Assembly (NCBI RefSeq): GCF_022811605.1
Contig: NZ_CP094533.1
Span: 1,178,001 to 1,242,000, forward strand
Direction: 5' to 3'
From: Agromyces soli
GTDB lineage: Bacteria; Actinomycetota; Actinomycetes; Actinomycetales; Microbacteriaceae
Length of the DNA stretch: 64,000 bases
Made by a program: the position numbers and the translations under genes. This document shows, piece by piece, positions 54,577 to 62,434 of the stretch (position 1 is its first letter; each line of letters starts with the position of its first letter). Below the pieces are notes generated by a model. The model saw only the letters and a list, made by a program, of their open reading frames with translations, was not told the origin of the DNA and made no database searches.

Positions 54577-54584
54577 GACTCCGA

Positions 54585-54613
54585 CTATCGGTCGCGGTCC
54601 CCGGCGCGGTTAG
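54585..54613 (-). promoter_or_regulatory. Sigma-28-like promoter of the fliM operon
   Basis: On the minus strand, CTAAC-N16-ACCGATAG, ending eight bases before the fliM GTG. It shares CTWACCGCG and CCGATAGTCGGA with the flgN promoter at identical spacing. Confidence 0.68.
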
Positions 54614-54616
54614 CCC

Positions 54617-54721
54617 GGTTCGCCGAGCTCGTCGAAGCGCTTGGTTCGCTGAGCCCGTCGAAGCGTTTGGTTCGCTGAGCCTGTCGAAGCGGGCGGCCCC
54701 TCGACGGGCTCGGGGAGCCAG
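54617..54721. repeat. Three 26-bp tandem repeats plus an inverted copy
   Basis: GGTTCGCTGAGCCYGTCGAA-type units occur at 54617, 54643 and 54669 with an exact 26-base period. An inverted related copy follows (54697-54720, CCCTCGACGGGCTCGGGGAG). Related GTTCGCTGAGCCTGTCGAA elements are common in Micrococcales. Here they lie between the motB stop and the fliM promoter, and can fold into a hairpin that would end the motB transcript. Confidence 0.75.
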
Positions 54722-54750
54722 CCCGGGCCCACGGTCTCGGGGAACCAGCG

Positions 54751-55569
54751 CTACCGCCCCGCGGTCGTCGCCGCCTCGAGCTGGTCGTAGAGGGCGGGCA
54801 GCAGCGCCCGCACGTCCTCGGGCTGGTCGGAGACCACGACGAGGTCGACGCGGCGGTTCAGCGACATCCCCGCCTCGTCCGTGCGCGCCGTGATCGGCCT
54901 GGCCGAGCCGTAGCCGATCGCGACCGCGCGCTCGGGCGCGAGCGAGCCCTGCTCGACGAAGTACCGCACGACGCGGGCCGCGCGGCCGCTCGCGAGCTCC
55001 CAGTCGGTCGGGAAGGGGCCCGGCGAGCCGTGCGGATCCGCGTGCCCCTCGACGCGGATCTCGTTCGGGATCGTCTTCAGCACCCCGCCCACGATCGTCA
55101 GCACCCGCTGCGCGAGCTCGCTGAGATCGACGCTGTTGCCGGTGAAGTACGTCTCGGCCCCGACGAGGCGGATGATGAGGCCGTGCTCGTCGATGTCGAA
55201 GGCGACCGCGTCGCGCAGGCCGGCCTGCTTCAGCCCCGCGTCGATGCGGTCGCGGATCTCGACGAGGTCCTGCAGCTCCTGCTTCGCCAGCTCGAGCGGC
55301 GTCGGCTCCTGCTCCGTCTCCTCGCTGCGCATGTCGGCGGGCACGACGAAGCCGTCCGAGACATCCACCTTGTCGCTGACCTCCTGGCCGAAGCCGGTGG
55401 CGAGCGAATTGCTGAGCGCCTTGAACTTCTCCGCGTCGACAGTCGACATGGCGAAAAGCACGATGAACATGCACATGAGCACCGTGACCATGTCCATGTA
55501 CGACGCCATCCAGCGCTCGTCGTTGTGGACCTCGCCGTTCGCCTGGCGGCGCTTCCGCCGGGCGCTCAT
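54751..55569 (-). CDS. motB: Flagellar motor stator protein MotB
   Basis: A 272-residue stator protein. A single membrane helix (about 26-43) starts with the conserved proton-carrying Asp26 in MDMVTVLMCMFI. A plug/linker region follows, then an OmpA-like peptidoglycan-binding domain (about 130-250) with RVEGHADPHG and SLNRRVDLVV. The ATG overlaps the motA stop. Confidence 0.93.
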   Translation of the reverse strand: MSARRKRRQANGEVHNDERWMASYMDMVTVLMCMFIVLFAMSTVDAEKFKALSNSLATGFGQEVSDKVDVSDGFVVPADMRSEETEQEPTPLELAKQELQDLVEIRDRIDAGLKQAGLRDAVAFDIDEHGLIIRLVGAETYFTGNSVDLSELAQRVLTIVGGVLKTIPNEIRVEGHADPHGSPGPFPTDWELASGRAARVVRYFVEQGSLAPERAVAIGYGSARPITARTDEAGMSLNRRVDLVVVSDQPEDVRALLPALYDQLEAATTAGR

Positions 55570-56333
55570 GCCGCCTCTTGCTGCTGCCCCAGGCCCGGGG
55601 CGATGGCCCGCAGGCGCTCGCCGAGGAGTCGCGGCTGGCTGCCGGCCTGCACGGCGAGCGCGCCCTCCATGACGAGGGTCATGTGCTCGGCTTCGAGCGT
55701 GGTGAGGCGGGCGATCCGGTCGCCGATCGGCAGCCAGATGAAGTTCGCCGACAGCAGGCCCCACAGGGTGGCGACGAAGGCGGTCGCGATGGAGGGGCCG
55801 AGCGTGTCGGGGGAGTCGAGCTTCTCGAGCACGTGCGTGAGCGAGACGACGGTGCCGATGATGCCGATGGTCGGCGCGTAGCCGCCGAGCGCCTTGTAGA
55901 ACTTGGCGGACTGCATGCCGTCGCGCTCCTTGGAGGCGATCTCCTCCTCGAGCAACGAGCGCAGCTCGTCGCCGTCGGTGCCGTCGGCGATGTTCTGCAG
56001 GGCGTTGCGGAGGAACGGGTCGTCGGTCTCCGAGGCATCCTGCTCCAGCGAGAGCAGGCCCTCGCGCCGCGCCTTCTCGGCGATCTCGACGAGTCGGTCG
56101 ATCGTGCCCTGCGGCTTCGCGGTCTTGCCGCGGAAGGCGCGGGGCAGGGCCTTCACCGCGCGGAACGCGTCGCCGAGGGTCGCGCCGGCGATGCCGACGG
56201 CGATCGTCGCGCCGAACACGAGCGCCATCGGCGCGGGGAGCAGGAGCGCTTCGACGTGCGCGCCCTCGAGCGTGATCATCGCGTAGAGCGAGCCGAACGC
56301 GAGGACGAGGCCGATGAGCAGGGAGGGGTCCAC
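55566..56333 (-). CDS. motA: Flagellar motor stator protein MotA
   Basis: A 255-residue protein with four membrane helices (pairs at about 5-50 and 145-200) and a cytoplasmic loop with REGLLSLEQDASETDDPFLRN (about 89-109). The conserved GGYAPTIGIIGTVVSL (about 148-163) is present. It starts with GTG 56333, two bases after the flbD stop, and is followed by motB with four shared bases. Confidence 0.93.
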   Translation of the reverse strand: MDPSLLIGLVLAFGSLYAMITLEGAHVEALLLPAPMALVFGATIAVGIAGATLGDAFRAVKALPRAFRGKTAKPQGTIDRLVEIAEKARREGLLSLEQDASETDDPFLRNALQNIADGTDGDELRSLLEEEIASKERDGMQSAKFYKALGGYAPTIGIIGTVVSLTHVLEKLDSPDTLGPSIATAFVATLWGLLSANFIWLPIGDRIARLTTLEAEHMTLVMEGALAVQAGSQPRLLGERLRAIAPGLGQQQEAA

Positions 56334-56335
56334 GG

Positions 56336-56587
56336 TCAGTCCGCCTTCGGTGCCAGGGTCAGGCGGGTGACGGGGGCGGGGGTGCCGCGGTCGAGCTCCT
56401 GCGCGCGGGCGAGCACGCGGGCGCGGAATTCGACGATCCGCTCGATGACCTCTTCGACGGACTCCGTCACGACGTAGTTCGTGCCGTCGACCATCAGGAG
56501 CGTCGTGTCGGGGGTCGCGTGGATGCGCTCGACGAGGTCGGCGTTCAGCGCGAAGCTGCTGCCGTTCAGTCGTGTCACGACGATCAT
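56336..56587 (-). CDS. flbD: FlbD/SwrD-type flagellar protein
   Basis: An 83-residue protein with the FlbD signature MIVVTRLNGSSFALNADLVE at the start and DGTNYVVTESVEEVIERI (about 34-51). In Bacillus the homologue SwrD raises flagellar torque through the stators, which suits its position before motA. The ATG at 56587 has CGGGGGATCC upstream. It heads the three-gene flbD-motA-motB operon. Confidence 0.88.
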   Translation of the reverse strand: MIVVTRLNGSSFALNADLVERIHATPDTTLLMVDGTNYVVTESVEEVIERIVEFRARVLARAQELDRGTPAPVTRLTLAPKAD

Positions 56588-56633
56588 GGATCCCCCGAAG
56601 CTGCAGGGGCGACCGGGCGGCCGCCGCTCTCCA

Positions 56634-56662
56634 CTCTCGGCCGCGCGGTGTCCCGCCGTTAG
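56634..56662 (-). promoter_or_regulatory. Sigma-28-like promoter of flbD-motA-motB
   Basis: On the minus strand, CTAAC-N16-GCCGAGAG, 46 bases upstream of the flbD ATG. It has the same -35 and spacer length as the fliM promoter; the -10 differs from GCCGATAG by one base. Confidence 0.58.
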
Positions 56663-56720
56663 GGGGTGGGCTCTCGCTGCCCCAGCGGCGCTCCGCGCCG
56701 CCCTCCCGCCCCCATCACCC

Positions 56721-56793
56721 TCCGAAGGGGTCGGATTCCGACGGGGGGATGGCTCGAGAACGGTCTGCGTGCCGGAAAGCGACCCCCTGGGGA
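56721..56793. repeat. Flagellar-block boundary element, copy B
   Basis: The left arm GGGGTCGGATTCCGAC (56727-56742) and right arm GCCGGAAAGCGACCCC (56771-56786) form an imperfect inverted repeat with 52 bases between the starts of the GGGTCG and CGACCC cores, as in copy A at 45784-45858. The left arms of A and B match at 14 of 16 positions. Confidence 0.6.
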
Positions 56794-56857
56794 TGGGAAG
56801 GGCCTGGGATGGGAAGGGGATGGGGGATGGGGGATGGGAAGAGCTGGGCGACCGCGG

Positions 56858-57454
56858 TCAGCCGGCGAGCGCGTCGAGCCGCGGCCCGAGCAGGGACCGC
56901 AGCAGCACCTCGAGGGAGGCGTCGACGCGCTCGTCGGTCCACGCCTCCGGGTCTTCGACCGTCTTCACGTGGAAGCCTCGGCAGTAGAGGTAGAGGATGT
57001 CGGCGATGTACTCGGGGTGCTCGAGATCGGTCGCTTCGGCGCTCGACACGAACTCCTGGTAGGTGGCATCGGTGACCTCGCGGACGACGTCGTACGCCCG
57101 GCGGGTGTCGCCCCGCACGTCGCCGATGACCTCGACCCAGAGGCTGCGGAGCACGTTGTCCTCCGGCGTCGTCGAGCACATCCAGCGGGCGACCGCGACG
57201 AGGCGCTCGATACCGGTGGCGTCGCGCAGCAGCGAGGCGCGCTCGGTGCGCCAGTGCGACTGAGCGTGCTCGAGCGCGTTCACCATGAGGTGCGCCCGCG
57301 ACGGGACGAAGTTCGTGATGAACGCCGTCGACCGGCCCAGGCGCTCCGCGACGGCCCGCAGCGTCACGGCGCGCGTGCCCCGCTCGCTCGCGACGGCCAC
57401 CGTGGCGTCGGCGATCTCGGCGAGGCGCTCGCTCTCGTCCACCTCGATCGGCAT
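56858..57454 (-). CDS. TetR-family transcriptional regulator
   Basis: A 198-residue regulator with an N-terminal HTH (about 10-55; AVTLRAVAERLGRSTAFITNFV) and a helical ligand domain. It is divergent from the deacetylase/transport operon (214 bases apart) and probably represses it, with a polyamine or acetylpolyamine as a guess at the ligand. The ATG at 57454 has GAGGGGGATACCG upstream. Confidence 0.85.
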   Translation of the reverse strand: MPIEVDESERLAEIADATVAVASERGTRAVTLRAVAERLGRSTAFITNFVPSRAHLMVNALEHAQSHWRTERASLLRDATGIERLVAVARWMCSTTPEDNVLRSLWVEVIGDVRGDTRRAYDVVREVTDATYQEFVSSAEATDLEHPEYIADILYLYCRGFHVKTVEDPEAWTDERVDASLEVLLRSLLGPRLDALAG

Positions 57455-57539
57455 CTCGGTATCCCCCTCCGCGCGCCCGCATGGCGGGCTGATTGGACCC
57501 TAGTGCACCACCGTCCGGAAGCGACCTTGACGGGTCTGT

Positions 57540-57600
57540 GCTCCAAGGCTACCCTTCATAAAACGTTGTTGTAAAACACGACGATATCTCGCCGTGTCGA
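57540..57600. promoter_or_regulatory. AT-rich divergent regulatory region between tetR and the deacetylase operon
   Basis: About 57555-57590 is markedly AT-rich for this genome and holds a direct repeat, TAAAACGTTGT and TAAAACACGAC, 14 bases apart. This is the best candidate for the TetR operator and the operon promoter. Individual -35/-10 elements could not be placed with confidence. Confidence 0.45.
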
Positions 57601-57668
57601 CCGACCATCGCCGCACCGCCGCGGCCCACGCGCCCGCGCGGTGCCGCACCAGAACCGAAAGGGAACGG

Positions 57669-58865
57669 ATGCCCCGATCCACCCATCGTCGCGTGGGCCT
57701 CGTCGCCGACGAAGCGGGCTTCTGGCACCAGTCCAGGGCCGACTTCGGCCCCTCCGTCGAGCCCGGCGTGCAGCTCGAGACGCCCGAGGCCCGCCGGCGC
57801 CTGCTGCACCTCATCGAGCGGCTCGGCCTGCGCCGCAGGATGACGCAGCTCGAGCCGCTCGCGCTCGCCGAGGCCGATCTCGCCCGGGTGCACACGGCCG
57901 ACTACCTCGCCGCGTTCCGAGCGCAGTCCGCCGGGGCGGGCGGCGAGCTCGGCGACTTCGCCGGCTTCGGGCACGGCTCCTACGAGATCGCGGTGCGCAG
58001 CGCCGGCGGGGTCGCCGCCGCGGTGCGCGCGGTGCTCGACGGCGAGCTCGATCGCGCCTACGCCCTCGTTCGGCCGCCCGGGCACCACGCCGAGCCCGAC
58101 CGGGCCCGCGGCTACTGCCTGCTCGCGAACATCCCGATCGCGCTCGAACTCGCCCGCGCCCGGCAGGGGCTCGGCCGGGTCGCGATCGTCGACTGGGACG
58201 TGCACCACGGCAACGGGGCGCAGCGGATCTACTGGGACGACCCCGAGGTGCTCGCGATCAGCCTGCACCAGGACCGGCTCTACCCGGTCGACTCCGGTGC
58301 CGTCGAAGAGCGCGGCGGTGACGCCGCCCTCGGCGCCACCCTGAACATCCCGCTCCCGGCCGGCAGCGGCGAGGGCGCCTACCTCGCCGCCTTCGACCGG
58401 GTCGTCGCCCCGGCGCTGCGCGCCTTCCAGCCCGAACTCCTCGTCGTCGCCTGCGGCTACGACGCCGCCTTCCTCGACCCGAGCAGCCAGATGGCCCTCA
58501 CGAGTGCGACGTTCGGCGACCTCGCCCGCCGCACGATCGAGCTCGCCGAGGAGCTCTGCGGCGGCCGGCTCGTCATCGCCCAGGAGGGCGGCTACTCGCC
58601 GCTCTACACCCCGATCTGCGGCGCGGCGGTCGTCGCCGCCCTGCTCGAGGCCGAGTCGGAGACCGAACTGCACGACCCGTACGGGCGGCACCTGCACACG
58701 CCCGAACAGAACCTCCTCCCGCACCAGCTGGAGGCCATCGAACGTGCCGGCGCAGCCGCCGGCACCGCACCACCGACGCACGACCAGCACCACCCGCACG
58801 ACCAGCACCACCAGCACGACCCACACCACCGCAGCACTCATCACCACGAGGAGTCAGCACCATGA
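57669..58865 (+). CDS. Class II histone-deacetylase-like hydrolase, probable acetylpolyamine deacetylase, with His-rich tail
   Basis: A 398-residue zinc hydrolase of the HDAC/acetylpolyamine amidohydrolase superfamily. Active-site His139-His140 are in RPPGHHAEPD. Zinc ligands fit Asp177 and His179 in DWDVHHGNG, and Asp265 in CGYDAAFLDP. EGGY is at 306-309. The last 30 residues (369-398) are a His/Asp/Gln run not found in the enzyme core, possibly a metal-holding tail. The ATG at 57669 follows GAAAGGGAACGG. It starts the operon with a polyamine-type ABC transporter, supporting acetylpolyamines as substrate (inference). The stop overlaps the next ATG. Confidence 0.88.
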   Translation: MPRSTHRRVGLVADEAGFWHQSRADFGPSVEPGVQLETPEARRRLLHLIERLGLRRRMTQLEPLALAEADLARVHTADYLAAFRAQSAGAGGELGDFAGFGHGSYEIAVRSAGGVAAAVRAVLDGELDRAYALVRPPGHHAEPDRARGYCLLANIPIALELARARQGLGRVAIVDWDVHHGNGAQRIYWDDPEVLAISLHQDRLYPVDSGAVEERGGDAALGATLNIPLPAGSGEGAYLAAFDRVVAPALRAFQPELLVVACGYDAAFLDPSSQMALTSATFGDLARRTIELAEELCGGRLVIAQEGGYSPLYTPICGAAVVAALLEAESETELHDPYGRHLHTPEQNLLPHQLEAIERAGAAAGTAPPTHDQHHPHDQHHQHDPHHRSTHHHEESAP

Positions 58866-59926
58866 GAAGCACCATCCCCCGGACGGCCCTGCTCGCGGGC
58901 GCCGTCGGCGTCGCTCTGCTCGCCGGTTGCAGTTCCACCCCCGCCGACGGCGGCAGCGGCGACGGAGGCGGCGATCAGCGCCTCACCTTCGTGACCTACG
59001 GCAGCGCCTTCCAGGAGGCGCAGGAGAAGTCGATGGTCGACCCGTTCATCGAGGAGACCGGCATCGACGTCACCGTCGAGAGCCCGGTCGACCCCGCCAA
59101 GCTCAAGGTCATGGTCGAGGCCGGCAACCCCACCTGGGACGTCTACCTCGCCGGCCAGCAGGACGTGCCCGCCTACTGCGGCACCCTCTTCGAGGAGCTC
59201 GACCTCTCGAACATCGACGAGGCGGACTTCGCGCCCGGCACCGTCGAGAAGTGCGGCGTGCCCGTCGACACCTACTCGTACATGGTCGCGTACAACGAGG
59301 AGAAGTACGGCGACAACCCGCCCACCTCGATCGCCGACTTCTTCGACCTCGAGAAGTTCCCCGGCACCCGCTCGATGGGCAGCGACCCGGCCGAGGGCAA
59401 CCTCGAGCTCGCGCTGATGGCCGACGGCGTCGCGCCCGACGACCTCTACCCGCTCGACTACGACCGCGCCTTCAAGATGCTCGACAAGGTCAAGGCGGAC
59501 ACGGTGTTCTGGAGCTCCGGCGCCGAGCAGGTCGCCATCATGGAGGAGCAGCGCGCCGACATGATCCTCGTCTGGTCGGGCCGCGGCTACGAGGCCGTGC
59601 AGAACGGCGCGCCGTACGCGCCCATGTGGGAGGACAACTCCTACCACTGGGCCTCGCTCGCGATCGTGAAGGGCTCGCCGAACCGCGAGGCCGCGCAGCA
59701 GTTCATCGACTTCGCCGTCTCGCAGGGCCCGCAGACGGTCTGGGCGGAGTCGATCGCGTACGGCCCGGCGAACCTCACCGCCACGCCGAAGCTCGACGCC
59801 GCGGCATCCGCCTGGGACTCGTCCCTGCAGGAGCACCGCGACCTCTCCTGGCAGATCGACAACGCCTGGTGGGGCGAGAACCAGGACGAGGTCGTCCAGC
59901 GCTGGACCGACTGGTCGGCCGGATGA
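58862..59926 (+). CDS. ABC transporter substrate-binding lipoprotein (PotD/PotF-like)
   Basis: A 354-residue lipoprotein with signal peptide and lipobox LLAGC (Cys23), a Gly/Ser-rich spacer, then a periplasmic-binding fold: LTFVTYGSAFQEAQEK, VDTYSYMVAYNEEKYG (about 138-153) and WSSGAEQVAIMEEQRADMILVWSGR. It resembles the spermidine/putrescine-binding proteins of class I importers. The ligand is inferred from family and operon. It overlaps the deacetylase gene by four bases and is followed by a strong hairpin. Confidence 0.88.
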   Translation: MRSTIPRTALLAGAVGVALLAGCSSTPADGGSGDGGGDQRLTFVTYGSAFQEAQEKSMVDPFIEETGIDVTVESPVDPAKLKVMVEAGNPTWDVYLAGQQDVPAYCGTLFEELDLSNIDEADFAPGTVEKCGVPVDTYSYMVAYNEEKYGDNPPTSIADFFDLEKFPGTRSMGSDPAEGNLELALMADGVAPDDLYPLDYDRAFKMLDKVKADTVFWSSGAEQVAIMEEQRADMILVWSGRGYEAVQNGAPYAPMWEDNSYHWASLAIVKGSPNREAAQQFIDFAVSQGPQTVWAESIAYGPANLTATPKLDAAASAWDSSLQEHRDLSWQIDNAWWGENQDEVVQRWTDWSAG

Positions 59927-59931
59927 TCCGG

Positions 59932-59960
59932 GGTGCCGCCGGCCGAGCGCCGGCGGCACC
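59932..59960 (+). terminator. Hairpin after the binding-protein gene (partial terminator or mRNA stabiliser)
   Basis: GGTGCCGCCGG and CCGGCGGCACC form a perfect 11-pair stem with a 7-base loop, five bases after the stop. There is no T-run. Such hairpins commonly make the binding protein more abundant than the permeases downstream. Confidence 0.65.
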
Positions 59961-60020
59961 GCCCATCCACCCGCGCCGAAGCGCGTCCCCATCCAGCATC
60001 CGAGCCATCGACGGAGCCAC

Positions 60021-61583
60021 ATGAACGACCTCGCCCTCGTGGGCGGCACCATCGCCACCCTGCACCCCGGCACGCCGGACGCCGAAGCGCTGCTCATCGA
60101 GCACGGTGCCGTGCGCCTCGTCGGCACCGCCGAGGAGGTGCTCGCCGCCGCCCGGCCCGGCACCCCCGTCGTGGAGCTCGACGGCCGCACCGTGCTGCCC
60201 GGCCTCATCGACTCGCACACCCACGTCGAGTTCTGCGCCCTGAGCCGCGACTGGCTCGACGTGCGGCAGGCGCCCCGCGCCGAGACGCTCGCACGGCTGG
60301 CGGCGGCCGTCGCCGACGGCGTCGACGGCTGGCTCGTCGCCCAGGGCACCTACGGGCAGGACCTGCCGAGCCGCGACGAGCTCGACGCCGTCTCCCGAGA
60401 GGTGCCGATCCTCGTGCGCGAGAGCATGCACCGCCTCACCGCGAACACGGCGGCACTGGAGCGGGCCGGGCTCGTCCGCGGGGCCACCTCGCCCGTCGGC
60501 ACCCTCGTCGTGATCGGCGAGGACGGCGCCCCGAGCGGCGTCGTCGAGGAGGGCTACCACCTCTTCCCCGTGCCGGCCCCGCCGCCCGAGCGGCTGCGGG
60601 CGATGCTCCGCGACGAGCTGCGCGAGTCCTTCGCCAGGCACGGCGTGACCACCATCTACGAGCTCCCGGCGACGGCCGACGGCATCCGCGCCTATCAGGC
60701 GCTCCGCGCCGCCGGCGAGCTGCCCGCGCGGCTCAGCCTCACGCTGACCGTGGCGCCCGGGCTGCACGCCATCCTGCGCTCGCCCGAACAGCTCGCCGAG
60801 ACCGGGCTCGCCTCCGGCTTCGGCGACGAACGGCTCTGGCTCGGCGGCCTCAAGGTGTTCCTCGACGGCGACGACACTTCGGCGTTCGACTCGGCGCACC
60901 TCGACAAGAGCCCGGGGCGCTGGAGCACGAACACCCGCCAGTACGCCGAGATCGTGCACGTGCTGACCGTCGCGCACCGCGCCGGGCTGCAGGTGTGGAT
61001 CCACGCGATCGGCGACCTCGCCCAGCACCTCGCCCTCGACGCGATCGAGGAGGCCGCGCGCGTGGCCGGACCCGGCGACCGCCGCACGCGGCTCGAGCAC
61101 GCCGCGAACCTCTGGGTCGACGACGCGATCGTGCGCCGGATGCGCGAGCTCGACGTGATCGCGGTGCCGACGGCGGGCTTCATCCACGCCGATGTCGGCA
61201 CGGGCGTCTACGCGTACCGCACGCTCGTCGAGGCGGGCATGCGCCCGCCGGGCAACTCCGACACGGGCGGCACCCAGCCCTTCGCGACGAACCCCTGGTT
61301 CGGCGTGGCGCGCATGCTCGACCGGCGCACCGGCTCGGGCGCGATCGTCGCCCCCGAGGAGGCGGTCGACGTGCACACCGCAGTGCGCACCTACACCGAG
61401 TTCGCCGCGGAGGCGGGGTTCAACGAGCGCCGCATCGGCGCCCTCGGGATCGGCATGCACGGCGACTGCGCCGTCTACGCCGAGGACCCGCGCACCCTGC
61501 CGCCCGAGCGGCTCGCCGGCCTCGAGGCCGAGCTGACCGTCGTCGGCGGCGAGGTCGTCTGGCGGCGGGAGGACTCGGCATGA
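60021..61583 (+). CDS. Metal-dependent amidohydrolase (YtcJ-like)
   Basis: A 520-residue amidohydrolase. It has an N-terminal beta-sandwich part, the DSHTH metal motif (His66, His68), a later WIHAIGD segment (about 326-332), the EHAANLWVDD motif (about 356-365), PTAGFIHAD and a terminal GGEVVWRRE strand. The SDTGGTQPFATNPWFG segment fits the YtcJ group. It would hydrolyse an amide or imide inside the cell; the link to polyamine products is contextual. The ATG at 60021 follows GACGGAGCC. Confidence 0.87.
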   Translation: MNDLALVGGTIATLHPGTPDAEALLIEHGAVRLVGTAEEVLAAARPGTPVVELDGRTVLPGLIDSHTHVEFCALSRDWLDVRQAPRAETLARLAAAVADGVDGWLVAQGTYGQDLPSRDELDAVSREVPILVRESMHRLTANTAALERAGLVRGATSPVGTLVVIGEDGAPSGVVEEGYHLFPVPAPPPERLRAMLRDELRESFARHGVTTIYELPATADGIRAYQALRAAGELPARLSLTLTVAPGLHAILRSPEQLAETGLASGFGDERLWLGGLKVFLDGDDTSAFDSAHLDKSPGRWSTNTRQYAEIVHVLTVAHRAGLQVWIHAIGDLAQHLALDAIEEAARVAGPGDRRTRLEHAANLWVDDAIVRRMRELDVIAVPTAGFIHADVGTGVYAYRTLVEAGMRPPGNSDTGGTQPFATNPWFGVARMLDRRTGSGAIVAPEEAVDVHTAVRTYTEFAAEAGFNERRIGALGIGMHGDCAVYAEDPRTLPPERLAGLEAELTVVGGEVVWRREDSA

Positions 61584-62434
61584 ACTCCGCGCGCTCGCGC
61601 GGCTGGGCCGTGCTGCTGCTGCTCCCGGCGCTCGTCGTGGTGCTCGTCTTCTTCGTGTACCCGGTGTTCGCGCTCTCGGCGCGGAGCTTCCTCGAGCCCA
61701 CCCCGGGGTTCGGTCAGTACGTCGACCTCGTCACGAACGAGACGACGGTGACGATCCTCGTGCGCACCCTTGTCGTGGCACTGCTCGTGACCGTCGTCAC
61801 GCTGGCGCTCGCCTACCCGTACGCGTACCTGATGAGCCTCTGCGGGCCGGGGATGCGCACCTTCCTGCTCTTCCTCGTGCTGCTGCCGTTCTGGTCGAGC
61901 CTCATGGCGCGCACCTTCGCGTGGATCGTGCTGCTGCAGCCGAGCGGGCCGGTCGCCGGCTTCCTCGGGCTGCTCGGCCTCGACGGGGTGAAGCTGCTCG
62001 GCTCGCAGCTGGGCGTCACGATCGCGATGACGCAGGTGCTGCTGCCGTTCATGGTGCTGCCGCTGTTCAACACGATGAGCGGCATCGACCGGCGACTGCT
62101 GAGCGCGGCGCACTCGATGGGGGCCTCGCGCTTCCGCGCCTTCCGCACCGTGTACCTGCCGCTGTCGGTTCCGGGCGTCGCCGCGGGCTCGGTGCTCGTC
62201 TTCATCCTGAGCCTCGGATTCTGGGTGACGCCGCGGCTGATCGGCTCGCCGCAGCAGTCCCTCGTCGGCCAGCTGATCGAGACCAAGGTCGGCAAGCTGC
62301 TCGACTTCCCGGGTGCCGGGGCCATCTCGGTCGTGCTGCTCGTCATCACGGTCGTGCTGCTGCTCGCCGTCGGCGGCGGGGTACGGGCACTCGTGCCCGG
62401 CGCGAAGACGGACGGAGGCCGCGACGATGGATGA
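61580..62434 (+). CDS. ABC transporter permease (PotB/PotH-like)
   Basis: A 284-residue membrane protein with six helices and the permease signature AAHSMGASRFRAFRTVYLPLSVPG (about 175-198). The N-terminal ALSARSFLEPTPGFGQY loop resembles spermidine/putrescine permease PotB. The ATG overlaps the amidohydrolase stop by four bases, and its 3' end overlaps the next permease by eight. Confidence 0.9.
   Translation: MNSARSRGWAVLLLLPALVVVLVFFVYPVFALSARSFLEPTPGFGQYVDLVTNETTVTILVRTLVVALLVTVVTLALAYPYAYLMSLCGPGMRTFLLFLVLLPFWSSLMARTFAWIVLLQPSGPVAGFLGLLGLDGVKLLGSQLGVTIAMTQVLLPFMVLPLFNTMSGIDRRLLSAAHSMGASRFRAFRTVYLPLSVPGVAAGSVLVFILSLGFWVTPRLIGSPQQSLVGQLIETKVGKLLDFPGAGAISVVLLVITVVLLLAVGGGVRALVPGAKTDGGRDDG

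Noticed and set aside
58770..58862. CAC-rich run as a short tandem repeat or CRISPR-like array
   Set aside because: It is in frame in the deacetylase gene and encodes its His-rich tail. The units are irregular and there are no spacers.
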